A stretch of DNA of 7,922 bases from an uncultured Erysipelotrichaceae bacterium (GTDB lineage Bacteria > Bacillota_I > Bacilli_A > RFN20 > CAG-826): NCBI GenBank assembly GCA_947303755.1, contig CAMYZF010000047.1, positions 1 through 7,922 on the forward strand, in the 5' to 3' direction. The notes under the pieces are model-generated. The model was not told where the DNA came from. It was given only the letters and a program-made list of their open reading frames with translations, and did not search any database. The stretch's first letter is position 1, and each line of letters begins with the position of its first letter. Positions 1 to 6,204 of this stretch are shown in pieces. The translations under genes were made by a program, and so were the position numbers.

Positions 1-888
1 GCCTTAAATGAACTTTATAATAAAGTTCCATTCTTAATGGGCGGATCCGCTGACGTCGCTGGTAGTGTCATGACCAAAATCACTGACGGAGTCAACTTCA
101 CACCAAAAACTCCAAAAGGACGTAATGTCAACTGGGGTATTCGTGAATTTGAAATGGCTGCCGCTCAAAACGGTATGCTTCTCCATGGAGGTCTAAAGAC
201 CTATGTCGGTGCTTTCTTGGTGTTCGTTGACTACATGAAAGCGGCAGTGAGAATGGCAGCTTTAACAAAGTTACCAGGTATTTATTTACTCTCTCACGAC
301 TCACTTGCCGTTGGTGAAGATGGTCCAACCCATCAACCAATCGAACAATTAGCAATGCTAAGAAGCATTCCTAACGTGAACGTTATCCGTCCATGTGACG
401 CTCGTGAAACTTATGCTGCTTGGAAAGTCGCTTTAGAATCTAAAGAAACTCCAACCTGCTTAATTTTATCTCGTCAAAACTTGCCTCTTTTAGCTTCAAA
501 ATATAAAGAAGTTGAAAAGGGTGCTTATATTATAAGCAAGGAAGCAAAACGCGTTGATGCGACTATCGTAGCAACTGGTAGTGAAGTTTCCCTAGCGGTG
601 GAAGCTCAAAAAGAATTAGCTTCTAGAGGTGTTGATGTCCGTGTTGTCTCAATGCCTTCAACTTTCTTATTCGACAAACAACCAAAAGAATACAAAGATG
701 CAGTATTAGGTGTCTCTAAAGACAAAGTCTTTGCTGTTGAAATGTTATCTTCGTTTGGTTGGTATAAATATGCTGATCACGTCATGAGCGTGGATAGCTT
801 CGGAACATCTGCTCCTGCAAAAGACGCTATCAAAGCTTATGATTTCACTAGTGAACATCTAGTCAAATTCGTATTAGCAAATTTATAA
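1..888 (+). CDS. tkt: Transketolase, C-terminal part (5' end outside window)
   Basis: Transketolase moves two-carbon ketol units between sugar phosphates in the non-oxidative pentose phosphate pathway, using thiamine diphosphate, in the cytoplasm. The reading frame is open from base 1, so an ATG at base 37 is an internal Met and not the start. The fragment has 295 residues. About the first 360 residues of a usual ~660-residue enzyme, including the main diphosphate-binding domain, lie upstream. Visible motifs are GGSADVAGS near fragment residue 14, NWGIREFEM with the catalytic Glu codon at 145-147, HGGLK, the substrate/cofactor loop HDSLAVGEDGPTHQP, the RPCDA segment, and SRQNLP, which opens the C-terminal domain. 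The Phe after the catalytic Glu, instead of His, is usual in Bacilli. The TAA stop at 886-888 is 18 bases before the next gene, with no terminator between them, so cotranscription is likely. The family call is very secure. Confidence 0.97.
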   Translation, partial: ALNELYNKVPFLMGGSADVAGSVMTKITDGVNFTPKTPKGRNVNWGIREFEMAAAQNGMLLHGGLKTYVGAFLVFVDYMKAAVRMAALTKLPGIYLLSHDSLAVGEDGPTHQPIEQLAMLRSIPNVNVIRPCDARETYAAWKVALESKETPTCLILSRQNLPLLASKYKEVEKGAYIISKEAKRVDATIVATGSEVSLAVEAQKELASRGVDVRVVSMPSTFLFDKQPKEYKDAVLGVSKDKVFAVEMLSSFGWYKYADHVMSVDSFGTSAPAKDAIKAYDFTSEHLVKFVLANL

Positions 889-894
889 AATTTG

Positions 895-902
895 AAAGGG
901 GG
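895..902 (+). promoter_or_regulatory. Ribosome binding site that fixes the YqhY-like start
   Basis: The purine run AAAGGGGG is a strong match to the Shine-Dalgarno complement and ends four bases before ATG 907. The other possible start, TTG 892, would place this run inside the coding region, so the site argues for 907. Confidence 0.8.
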
Positions 903-906
903 TAAT

Positions 907-1233
907 ATGGCAGATTATTTAACAATCAACCCACACGGCAAAAACGGTAAGCTTGCCATCTCAAGAGTTATTTTAGAGACGCTGGCTAAAGATGCCACAG
1001 CCAAAGTTGATGGTGTTTCGCTAGTTAAAGAAAGCAAAACCGTTAAAGCAGCCCAAGTAACATTCCAAAGGAATGGACAAGTCAAAATCGTCGTAAATGT
1101 TAAGCTCGCCAAGAGTGTTAACGAAGAGGTTACCATCAAGGTGATTAAGGATTACATTGTCACCGCCTTAGTAGCCTACGCCGAATCTGTTCCATTTGAA
1201 GTGGATGTCAAAATTTCGGAGAAAGCTGAATGA
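907..1233 (+). CDS. Asp23/Gls24-family protein, YqhY-like
   Basis: This 108-residue cytoplasmic protein belongs to the Asp23/Gls24 (DUF322) family. What is seen is the family layout: a short N-terminal segment, GKLAISRVILETLAKDA (about residues 14-30), the VDGVSLV motif, a beta-rich centre (VKIVVNVKL) and a C-terminal ESVPFEVDVKI strand. There is no signal peptide or membrane segment. In Firmicutes the member encoded just before nusB is YqhY, which genetic work in Bacillus links to control of acetyl-CoA carboxylase. That role is known for the family and only inferred here, because accBC is not the upstream neighbour. I chose ATG 907 over the in-frame TTG at 892 because a strong ribosome site (AAAGGGGG, 895-902) sits four bases before 907 and would lie inside the longer version. 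The TGA stop overlaps the nusB start by four bases. The family call is firm and the exact function is open. Confidence 0.88.
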   Translation: MADYLTINPHGKNGKLAISRVILETLAKDATAKVDGVSLVKESKTVKAAQVTFQRNGQVKIVVNVKLAKSVNEEVTIKVIKDYIVTALVAYAESVPFEVDVKISEKAE

Positions 1234-1631
1234 TATCTCGCAATCAAGAGCACGAACTTATCATGATTAGCATCTATGATGCTCTCATCTATTCTGAAAT
1301 GGATGAAGTTTTCTCTTTGGAAGAAGTTATGGAAGGCGTTTATAAACTTCCATATGCTGAGATTCCTTTATTCTCTAAAGAAGTTGTTATCAAATCATTA
1401 ACTAATGTTAATGAGATTAAAGAAATCTACCAAAAGAACATGCCGAAATGGAAGTTCGATAGATTAAACGCTCTTGAAAGAGCGATTCTCTTGATGTCTT
1501 ACACGAATGCGAAGGTCGATGAAAAAGCCGACAAACGTGTCATCATAGATGTCGCCATTCGCTTAGCGAAGAAATATCTCGACGAAAAAGATTATAAATT
1601 CGTCAACGCAATTTTAGACAATACCTTATGA
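1230..1631 (+). CDS. nusB: Transcription antitermination factor NusB
   Basis: NusB binds boxA RNA together with NusE (ribosomal protein S10) in antitermination complexes, mainly on rRNA operons. The 133-residue length is typical. The C-terminal half is diagnostic: W74 followed by FDRLN, ERAIL (83-87), then VIIDVAIRLAKKY, DEKDYKFVN and the end of the last helix. The N-terminal helix (residues 1-20) is unusual. Known NusB proteins start with a cluster of Arg residues that contacts RNA (for example RRTARE in Bacillus), whereas here R4 is followed by NQEHEL. The start codon overlaps the previous stop (ATGA) and has a good ribosome site, GGAGAAAG at 1218-1225. The stop overlaps the xseA start in the same way, so the three genes are probably translationally coupled. 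In Bacillus folD follows nusB; here it does not. The identity is secure from the C-terminal half and synteny. Confidence 0.93.
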   Translation: MISRNQEHELIMISIYDALIYSEMDEVFSLEEVMEGVYKLPYAEIPLFSKEVVIKSLTNVNEIKEIYQKNMPKWKFDRLNALERAILLMSYTNAKVDEKADKRVIIDVAIRLAKKYLDEKDYKFVNAILDNTL

Positions 1632-2830
1632 ACGAAACGATCTATTCAGTCTCATCACTAAATAGGCACATCAAACAAATGTTTGATAATGATTTCGTTT
1701 TAAGAGGTCTACGCCTTAAAGGCGAGATATCTAATTTCAAAAGATATCCAAGTGGACATGTCTACTTCACCTTAAAGGATGAAGAAAGTGCGATTAAAGC
1801 GGTGATGTATGTCTCATATACCCGCTACATGCCATCGGAATTAAAAGATGGTGATGAAGTGATCGCAACTGGCTATGTCTCGGTCTATCCCCAAAGGGGA
1901 GAATACCAATTCTATGCCCAAGCTATCGATCTATTTGGCAAAGGAAACCAACTCTTAGAGTTAGAACTTCTAAAGAAGAAGCTCGCAGCCGAAGGATTAT
2001 TTGATGAAAGTCGCAAAAGGAAGATTAAAGCGTTTCCTAAATCAGTTGGGGTTATAAGCGCACCAAACAGTGCAGCCCTAAGTGATATTAGAACCAATCT
2101 TCTTAGAAGAAACCCCCTTATAGACATTCAAATATTCCCGTCCCTTGTCCAAGGTAGTGAAGCCCCAAAAGAGCTCTTAAAAGCCCTAAATGAGGCCAAA
2201 AACAGCAAGATTGATACGCTCATCATTGGTCGTGGTGGCGGAGCAAGTGAAGATTTATCTGCCTTCAACGACGAAACATTGGTTAGGGAAGCCGCTAAAT
2301 TCCCAGTGCCGATTATATCGGCGGTCGGTCATGAAATCGATTTCACTCTCATCGACTATATCGCGGATGCGCGTGCCTCAACCCCCACAGGCGCAGCTGA
2401 GTTAGCGACCATCGATAAAAGAGAAATCTACGATATGATCGCTGACTATGAGACGAGTTTGGATGATACATTGATTAATTTAATCAATAACTACCGTCAA
2501 AAACTCGATAATCTCAAAACTAGACCCTTCTTCGTGAATCCTAAATCGATGTACGAAGACGCACTCAAGGATGTGTCTAGACTTAGTGATAGAATGGATT
2601 TAGCGATGTCCCATCTTATAAAGATGAAGACTGAAAAAATCAATTCCTATAAGCCAAGACTTAATTCCCTCAGTGTAGATGCAACCCTCAATCGAGGATA
2701 TGCGGTGGTCTTAGACGCAGAAAACAAAGTCATCAAATCGGTTGATGATGTCAAACTTAACACAAGTGTTAAGACTAGAATAAAAGGTGGTGTAATCACC
2801 TCAACAGTTACTAAAAAGGAGAAACAATAA
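1628..2830 (+). CDS. xseA: Exodeoxyribonuclease VII large subunit
   Basis: XseA is the catalytic subunit of exonuclease VII, which with several XseB chains degrades single-stranded DNA from both ends to oligonucleotides in repair. The 400 residues are somewhat shorter than the usual ~450. The order is an N-terminal OB fold (about 1-105, with KGEISNFKRYPSGHVYFTLK), a linker with GKGNQLLELELLKKKLAAEG, and the catalytic domain. Catalytic-domain motifs are GVISAPNSAALSDI (141-154), GRGGGASEDLSAFNDE (201-216) and AVGHEIDFTLIDYIADARA followed by STPTGAAEL (to about 259). Then come a helical segment that binds XseB, shorter than in E. coli, and the terminal LNRGYAVV strand. In the first catalytic motif the usual Gly of SPTGAA is Ser148. 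The start overlaps the nusB stop by four bases and no clear ribosome site is present, so translation probably depends on coupling. The stop overlaps xseB by one base. Confidence 0.96.
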   Translation: MNETIYSVSSLNRHIKQMFDNDFVLRGLRLKGEISNFKRYPSGHVYFTLKDEESAIKAVMYVSYTRYMPSELKDGDEVIATGYVSVYPQRGEYQFYAQAIDLFGKGNQLLELELLKKKLAAEGLFDESRKRKIKAFPKSVGVISAPNSAALSDIRTNLLRRNPLIDIQIFPSLVQGSEAPKELLKALNEAKNSKIDTLIIGRGGGASEDLSAFNDETLVREAAKFPVPIISAVGHEIDFTLIDYIADARASTPTGAAELATIDKREIYDMIADYETSLDDTLINLINNYRQKLDNLKTRPFFVNPKSMYEDALKDVSRLSDRMDLAMSHLIKMKTEKINSYKPRLNSLSVDATLNRGYAVVLDAENKVIKSVDDVKLNTSVKTRIKGGVITSTVTKKEKQ

Positions 2831-3018
2831 TGGCGAACGAAAAAATTGATTTCGAGAAATCACTCAAACAATTAGAAGAGATTGTCTCCAAGATTGAAAA
2901 TGAAACTCTTCCTTTGGAAGAATCTCTCAAACTCTATGAAGAAGGTAAGAAGCTTATCTCGACCTTAGAGAAAACTCTCAAAGAAGCAGAGAAGAAAATC
3001 GAAGAATTACAAAAGTAA
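2830..3018 (+). CDS. xseB: Exodeoxyribonuclease VII small subunit
   Basis: This 62-residue protein is the helical accessory subunit that wraps around the helical region of XseA and is needed for exonuclease VII activity. It shows the family pattern: IDFEKSLKQLEEIVSKIEN, then LPLEESLKLYEEGKKL, then a Lys/Glu-rich coiled-coil tail. Length and composition are typical. The start shares one base with the xseA stop (TAATG), and a clear ribosome site, AAAAGGAG at 2814-2821, lies inside the end of xseA. The pair is therefore cotranscribed and likely coupled. In Bacillus the next gene would be ispA (farnesyl diphosphate synthase); here the next gene is dxs after a 49-base AT-rich gap. Confidence 0.95.
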   Translation: MANEKIDFEKSLKQLEEIVSKIENETLPLEESLKLYEEGKKLISTLEKTLKEAEKKIEELQK

Positions 3019-3020
3019 CA

Positions 3021-3049
3021 TTGTTAAGTAATTTTGATTAGTAAATAAT
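3021..3049 (+). promoter_or_regulatory. Possible promoter for dxs
   Basis: TTGTTA (3021-3026), a 17-base spacer and AATAAT (3044-3049) form a plausible but weak sigma-A type promoter in the only real gap between the exonuclease genes and dxs. Transcription would start near 3056, leaving about 12 leader bases with no ribosome site. A second TG-extended minus-10-like string, TGGTAAAAT (3061-3069), overlaps the dxs ATG and would start too far downstream to serve this start codon. TTAGTA occurs twice, 11 bases apart (3038 and 3049), with no known meaning. Confidence 0.3.
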
Positions 3050-3067
3050 TAGTAGTTTTGTGGTAAA

Positions 3068-4939
3068 ATGAGCAATTCCAAGGTTAACAAAGTTAAACAT
3101 ATCGACCTCACTAAGATTAAAGATCCTAGTTTTTTGAAAGATCTCTCTTATAAGGAACTCGATGTTCTCGCCGAAGATATTCGCGCTGAAATATTACGCG
3201 CTACATCCACATATGGCGGACATCTTTCAAGTAACCTTGGTGTAGTGGAATTAACGATCGCTTTGAATCGTTCCTTTGATTTTTCAAAGGATAAACTCAT
3301 TTTTGATGTCGGTCATCAATGTTATACCCACAAGATTTTAACTGGTAGAAGTCTAGAGAAATTACGTACTACCGAAGGTGTGTCTGGATTCCAAAAGAGA
3401 AGTGAATCCATATATGATTGTTATGAAGCCGGACACTCTTCAACTTCCATTAGTGCAGCAAATGGCTTTGCCATTGCTAGAGATTTAAAACATGAAAGCT
3501 ATGATATTGTAGCCTTCATTGGCGATTCCTCAATCGTTTCAGGATTAGCTTTTGAAGGTTTGAACAACTTAGCACACTCCAATCACAAAGTGATTATTGT
3601 TTTAAATGACAATGGCATGTCCATTTCTAAACCAGTAGGCGCATTAGCGAGTAAGTTTGCCAAGATATCAACGAATGCTGGCTATAATCGCTTCAAGTCT
3701 TCTATGAAGAAAACCTTTGATCGCGGCAAAGTTCGCCGTGCGATTTATCATTTCTTCTCCAATATCAAGAATTGGTTTAAAAGACACCTTGTTTCTCCAA
3801 CCATCTTTACCGATTTAGGCTTCGCCTATATTGGACCTGTTGATGGTCATAATATCAAAGCGATTGAAAAGGCGATTAAGAGAGCTAAGAATACCGAAAA
3901 GTCAGTAGTGATTCACGCTTGTACCTTGAAAGGTAAAGGTTACAAATATTCCGAAAACGATGAGACCGGCTATTGGCATGGCGTCTCTCCATTCGTTTTA
4001 GAAACGGGTGAGCCAAAGAATAAACATGAAGGTGAAATATCATGGTCTCACTTGTATAGTGACTTATGCGCAGAAATGCTTGAAAAGCATGAGAACGCTT
4101 TACTCATAACGCCTGCGACTATCAAAGGCGCGGGATTAGATTCCCTTCCAGAGAAGTTTAAAGATCGAATTATCGATGTCGGCATAGCCGAAGAACACGC
4201 TGCAACCTTAGCGAGCTCCTTGTCCTTAAGCGGTTATCATCCGATCATTTCGATTTACTCAACCTTCCTACAAAGAGCCTATGACGAAGTCAGTCACGAT
4301 TTAGCGCGCATGAATTGTAACGCGACCTTCCTCGTAGATCGTTCTGGTTTAATAGGTGCTGATGGGGAAACTCATCAAGGCATCTACGATGAAGCTTATT
4401 TATCAAGCATTCCAGGCATAGTTGTAACGATTGCGTCTAACGCAGACGAAGCTAATGCTTTATTCTCTGAATCATTTAACAATCATGGGCCATTCTTCAT
4501 TAGACTTCCAAGAATTCTTCTTAAGAAGCCAGATGAAATCAAAGATATCAATCTACCATTTGGTAAGTGGGTTAAGTTAAATGAATCATCCTCCAAAGAT
4601 TTAGCAATCATTTCTTGTGGTCCAATCGTTAGAGAATTACTTCCTTTATTAAAGGAAAATGGTATTGATGCAACTTTGTATAACGCCGTTTACCTTAATC
4701 CAATCGATAAAGAGGCGTTAGATTCGCTTCTAGCTTATCGTAGGATTGTCGTTTATGACCCTTATAGCACCCAAGGAAGCCTTGTTAACCTCACGGAGGC
4801 ATATTTACTCGAAAAAGAATTTAAGGGGTCTTTAAAAGCCTATTTCATACCAAACGAATTCGTGAAGCAGGGCACAATCAAACAACAACTTGAACGTTAC
4901 GAACTGCTTCCAGAGCAAATAATTAACAAACTAAAATAA
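3068..4939 (+). CDS. dxs: 1-Deoxy-D-xylulose-5-phosphate synthase
   Basis: Dxs condenses pyruvate with glyceraldehyde 3-phosphate, with loss of CO2 and using thiamine diphosphate. It makes the first intermediate of the MEP isoprenoid pathway and also feeds thiamine and pyridoxal synthesis. The 623-residue length is normal. The order is the N-terminal diphosphate domain with GGHLSSNLGVVELT (H52) and FDVGHQCYTHKILTGR (H83), the motif GDSS...NDN (152-182), FTDLGFAYIGPVDGHN (247-262) and KGKGY; the transketolase-like domain with DVGIAEEHAAT (catalytic Glu375), STFLQRAYDEV and DRSGLIGADGETHQG (H436); and the C-terminal domain with FIRLPR (R479). The cofactor motif reads GDS where GDG is usual; the metal-binding Asp and the NDN motif remain and the spacing is unchanged. 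The ATG at 3068 gives a normal N-terminus but has no recognisable ribosome site, unlike most neighbours. A terminator follows. The usual upstream partner ispA is absent. Confidence 0.96.
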   Translation: MSNSKVNKVKHIDLTKIKDPSFLKDLSYKELDVLAEDIRAEILRATSTYGGHLSSNLGVVELTIALNRSFDFSKDKLIFDVGHQCYTHKILTGRSLEKLRTTEGVSGFQKRSESIYDCYEAGHSSTSISAANGFAIARDLKHESYDIVAFIGDSSIVSGLAFEGLNNLAHSNHKVIIVLNDNGMSISKPVGALASKFAKISTNAGYNRFKSSMKKTFDRGKVRRAIYHFFSNIKNWFKRHLVSPTIFTDLGFAYIGPVDGHNIKAIEKAIKRAKNTEKSVVIHACTLKGKGYKYSENDETGYWHGVSPFVLETGEPKNKHEGEISWSHLYSDLCAEMLEKHENALLITPATIKGAGLDSLPEKFKDRIIDVGIAEEHAATLASSLSLSGYHPIISIYSTFLQRAYDEVSHDLARMNCNATFLVDRSGLIGADGETHQGIYDEAYLSSIPGIVVTIASNADEANALFSESFNNHGPFFIRLPRILLKKPDEIKDINLPFGKWVKLNESSSKDLAIISCGPIVRELLPLLKENGIDATLYNAVYLNPIDKEALDSLLAYRRIVVYDPYSTQGSLVNLTEAYLLEKEFKGSLKAYFIPNEFVKQGTIKQQLERYELLPEQIINKLK

Positions 4940-4943
4940 AACG

Positions 4944-4990
4944 AAAAGACACATTTGGTTAACATAATATTGAATGTGTTTTTTTCTTTC
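4944..4990 (+). terminator. Weak Rho-independent terminator after dxs
   Basis: Bases 4944-4955 (AAAAGACACATT) pair with 4973-4984 (AATGTGTTTTTT) with one G-U pair. Further wobble pairs (4956-4959 with 4969-4972) would shorten the loop to nine bases. A T-rich tract (4979-4990, interrupted by one C) follows. The stem is poor in GC, so termination may be partial. It begins four bases after the dxs stop, the expected place. It overlaps the dinB promoter. Confidence 0.65.
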
Positions 4991-4998
4991 TATAAAAT
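4970..4998 (+). promoter_or_regulatory. Predicted sigma-A promoter of dinB
   Basis: TTGAAT (4970-4975), a 17-base spacer rich in T and TAAAAT (4993-4998) match the housekeeping consensus well. A start about seven bases after the minus-10 box falls on or next to 5005, the A of the dinB ATG, which predicts a leaderless or nearly leaderless mRNA. No ribosome site exists before that ATG. The minus-35 box lies in the 3' arm of the dxs terminator and the T tract forms the spacer. I saw no Bacillus-type LexA box (GAAC...GTTC) here. Confidence 0.65.
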
Positions 4999-5004
4999 AG
5001 AAGC

Positions 5005-6204
5005 ATGGCAAAAGTTATCCTTCACATCGATCTAAACGCTTTTTTTGTTCGCTGTGAAGAATTAGAAAATCCGTCCTTAATAGGTAAACCTGTCATCATT
5101 GGCCGCGTTGGTCGTGGGGGAGTTGTTTCAACTTGCTCATATAAAGCGCGTGAATATGGTGTACGTTCAGGTATGCCGACATTTCAGGCAACTAAATTAT
5201 GCCCTCAAGCAATCATCATTCCTGGGCATTATAGTCTTTATTCTTCAAAGTCTCACGAGTTCATTAACTTTGTTAAAAGATATTCCAAGATCATCGAGCA
5301 AGCTTCTGTTGATGAATGCTATGTCGATATGACTGAAGCTCTTAAGAATGAAAAAGAACCAATCAAATTCATTAAAAAGATGCAGGATTCTTTGCTCAAA
5401 GAAACTGGTCTAATGTGCTCCATCGGTGTCGCTCCAACAAAGTTTTTAGCGAAGATGGGCTCCGATTATAAAAAGCCAATGGGTATAACTGTCATCCATC
5501 GCAAAGATATTCCGGATATTTTATATCCTCTTCCAATCGAATCATTCTTTGGAATCGGTAAGAAAACATCACCGAAACTTAGACAGGTGGGTATAAACAC
5601 CATAGGTGATTTAGCTAAACGCATTCAAAATGATGATGAAGAAACCAAACATGAATTTGGAAAATTCTATTACGGAATCAAAGAATGGATTACTGGCTAT
5701 GGTAGTGATGTAGTTGAAACTGAACCTTGGGATCCTAAATCAATTGGTAACTCAACAACATTCAAATACGACACAAATAGTTTTGATGAAATCAAGGAAT
5801 ACGTTTCATCACTTTCAAAAGAAGTTTCGGATAGAGCTAAAGAGGCTAATAAGGTTGGTGATAGCGTTCAACTTGTGCTTAAAGACAACGAATTCAAAGT
5901 TATCAACCGTTCTAAGAAATTAGCTAAGGCAACAAATGATTACGACACGATTTTAACGACCGCTTTGATACTTCTTGAAAAGAATCTAGGAGATAAGCCA
6001 ATCCGCTTAGCCGGTGTTACATTACAAAACCTTATTGACCCAGCGGAAGTTGTAGAACAAATGTCTATCTTTGATAACTTCGATGAAATCAAGGAAGAAT
6101 GCGCTACTAAGCTTTTAATCGCGGAACTAAATCGAAAAATGAAGAAAGCAGTATTTAAAACTGCTGTGGAATCTTTAAGGGATAAGAAATATGGAACTGA
6201 ATGA
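5005..6204 (+). CDS. dinB: DNA polymerase IV (Y family, translesion)
   Basis: This is a low-fidelity Y-family polymerase that extends past damaged bases, recruited by the beta clamp. The 399 residues show the palm start HIDLNAFF (metal-binding D9, likely steric gate F14), YKAREYGVRSGMP in the fingers, ASVDECYVDMT with D103 and E104, the SIGVAPTKFLAKMGSDYKKP segment, the helix-hairpin-helix FFGIGKKTSPKLRQVGI, and the little-finger domain. QMSIFD at 352-357 fits a clamp-binding motif (QLxLF type), followed by about 42 further residues ending in a charged helix, as in several Gram-positive homologues. All catalytic residues are present. The ATG at 5005 gives the exact family N-terminus but has no ribosome site and probably coincides with the transcription start. 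The last 14 bases overlap xerD. Closest family alternatives (UmuC or UvrX) are less likely given the length and motifs. Confidence 0.95.
   Translation: MAKVILHIDLNAFFVRCEELENPSLIGKPVIIGRVGRGGVVSTCSYKAREYGVRSGMPTFQATKLCPQAIIIPGHYSLYSSKSHEFINFVKRYSKIIEQASVDECYVDMTEALKNEKEPIKFIKKMQDSLLKETGLMCSIGVAPTKFLAKMGSDYKKPMGITVIHRKDIPDILYPLPIESFFGIGKKTSPKLRQVGINTIGDLAKRIQNDDEETKHEFGKFYYGIKEWITGYGSDVVETEPWDPKSIGNSTTFKYDTNSFDEIKEYVSSLSKEVSDRAKEANKVGDSVQLVLKDNEFKVINRSKKLAKATNDYDTILTTALILLEKNLGDKPIRLAGVTLQNLIDPAEVVEQMSIFDNFDEIKEECATKLLIAELNRKMKKAVFKTAVESLRDKKYGTE
6177..6182 (+). promoter_or_regulatory. Ribosome binding site of xerD inside dinB
   Basis: AAGGGA sits eight bases before the xerD ATG at 6191, within the last codons of dinB. 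It supports the 14-base overlap as real and the ATG at 6191 as the start. Confidence 0.7.

Noticed and set aside
128..355. Minus-strand open frame inside transketolase, and similar frames inside xseA, dinB and the YqhY-like gene
   Set aside because: These are shadows of well-identified + strand genes and have no family motifs.
37..888. Transketolase starting at ATG 37
   Set aside because: The frame is open back to base 1 and codes for the family sequence ALNELYNKVPFL before this Met, so the gene continues upstream of the window.
860..891. Promoter before the YqhY-like gene (TATAAAAT at 884-891)
   Set aside because: The minus-10-like string has only a marginal minus-35 partner (TAGTCA, 18 bases away), and the implied start would lie inside or just before the ribosome site. 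Readthrough from tkt explains expression better.
892..906. TTG 892 as start of the YqhY-like gene
   Set aside because: It would translate the strong ribosome site and add five residues not seen in the family; ATG 907 has ideal spacing.
3710..3800. Lys/Arg-rich stretch in Dxs (about residues 210-240) as an inserted domain
   Set aside because: Dxs proteins normally have a variable basic linker here, before the conserved FTDLGF segment, and the total length is normal.
4940..5004. LexA (SOS) box upstream of dinB
   Set aside because: I looked for the Bacillus-type GAAC...GTTC palindrome. The nearest palindrome is the short GTTAAC, which does not fit.
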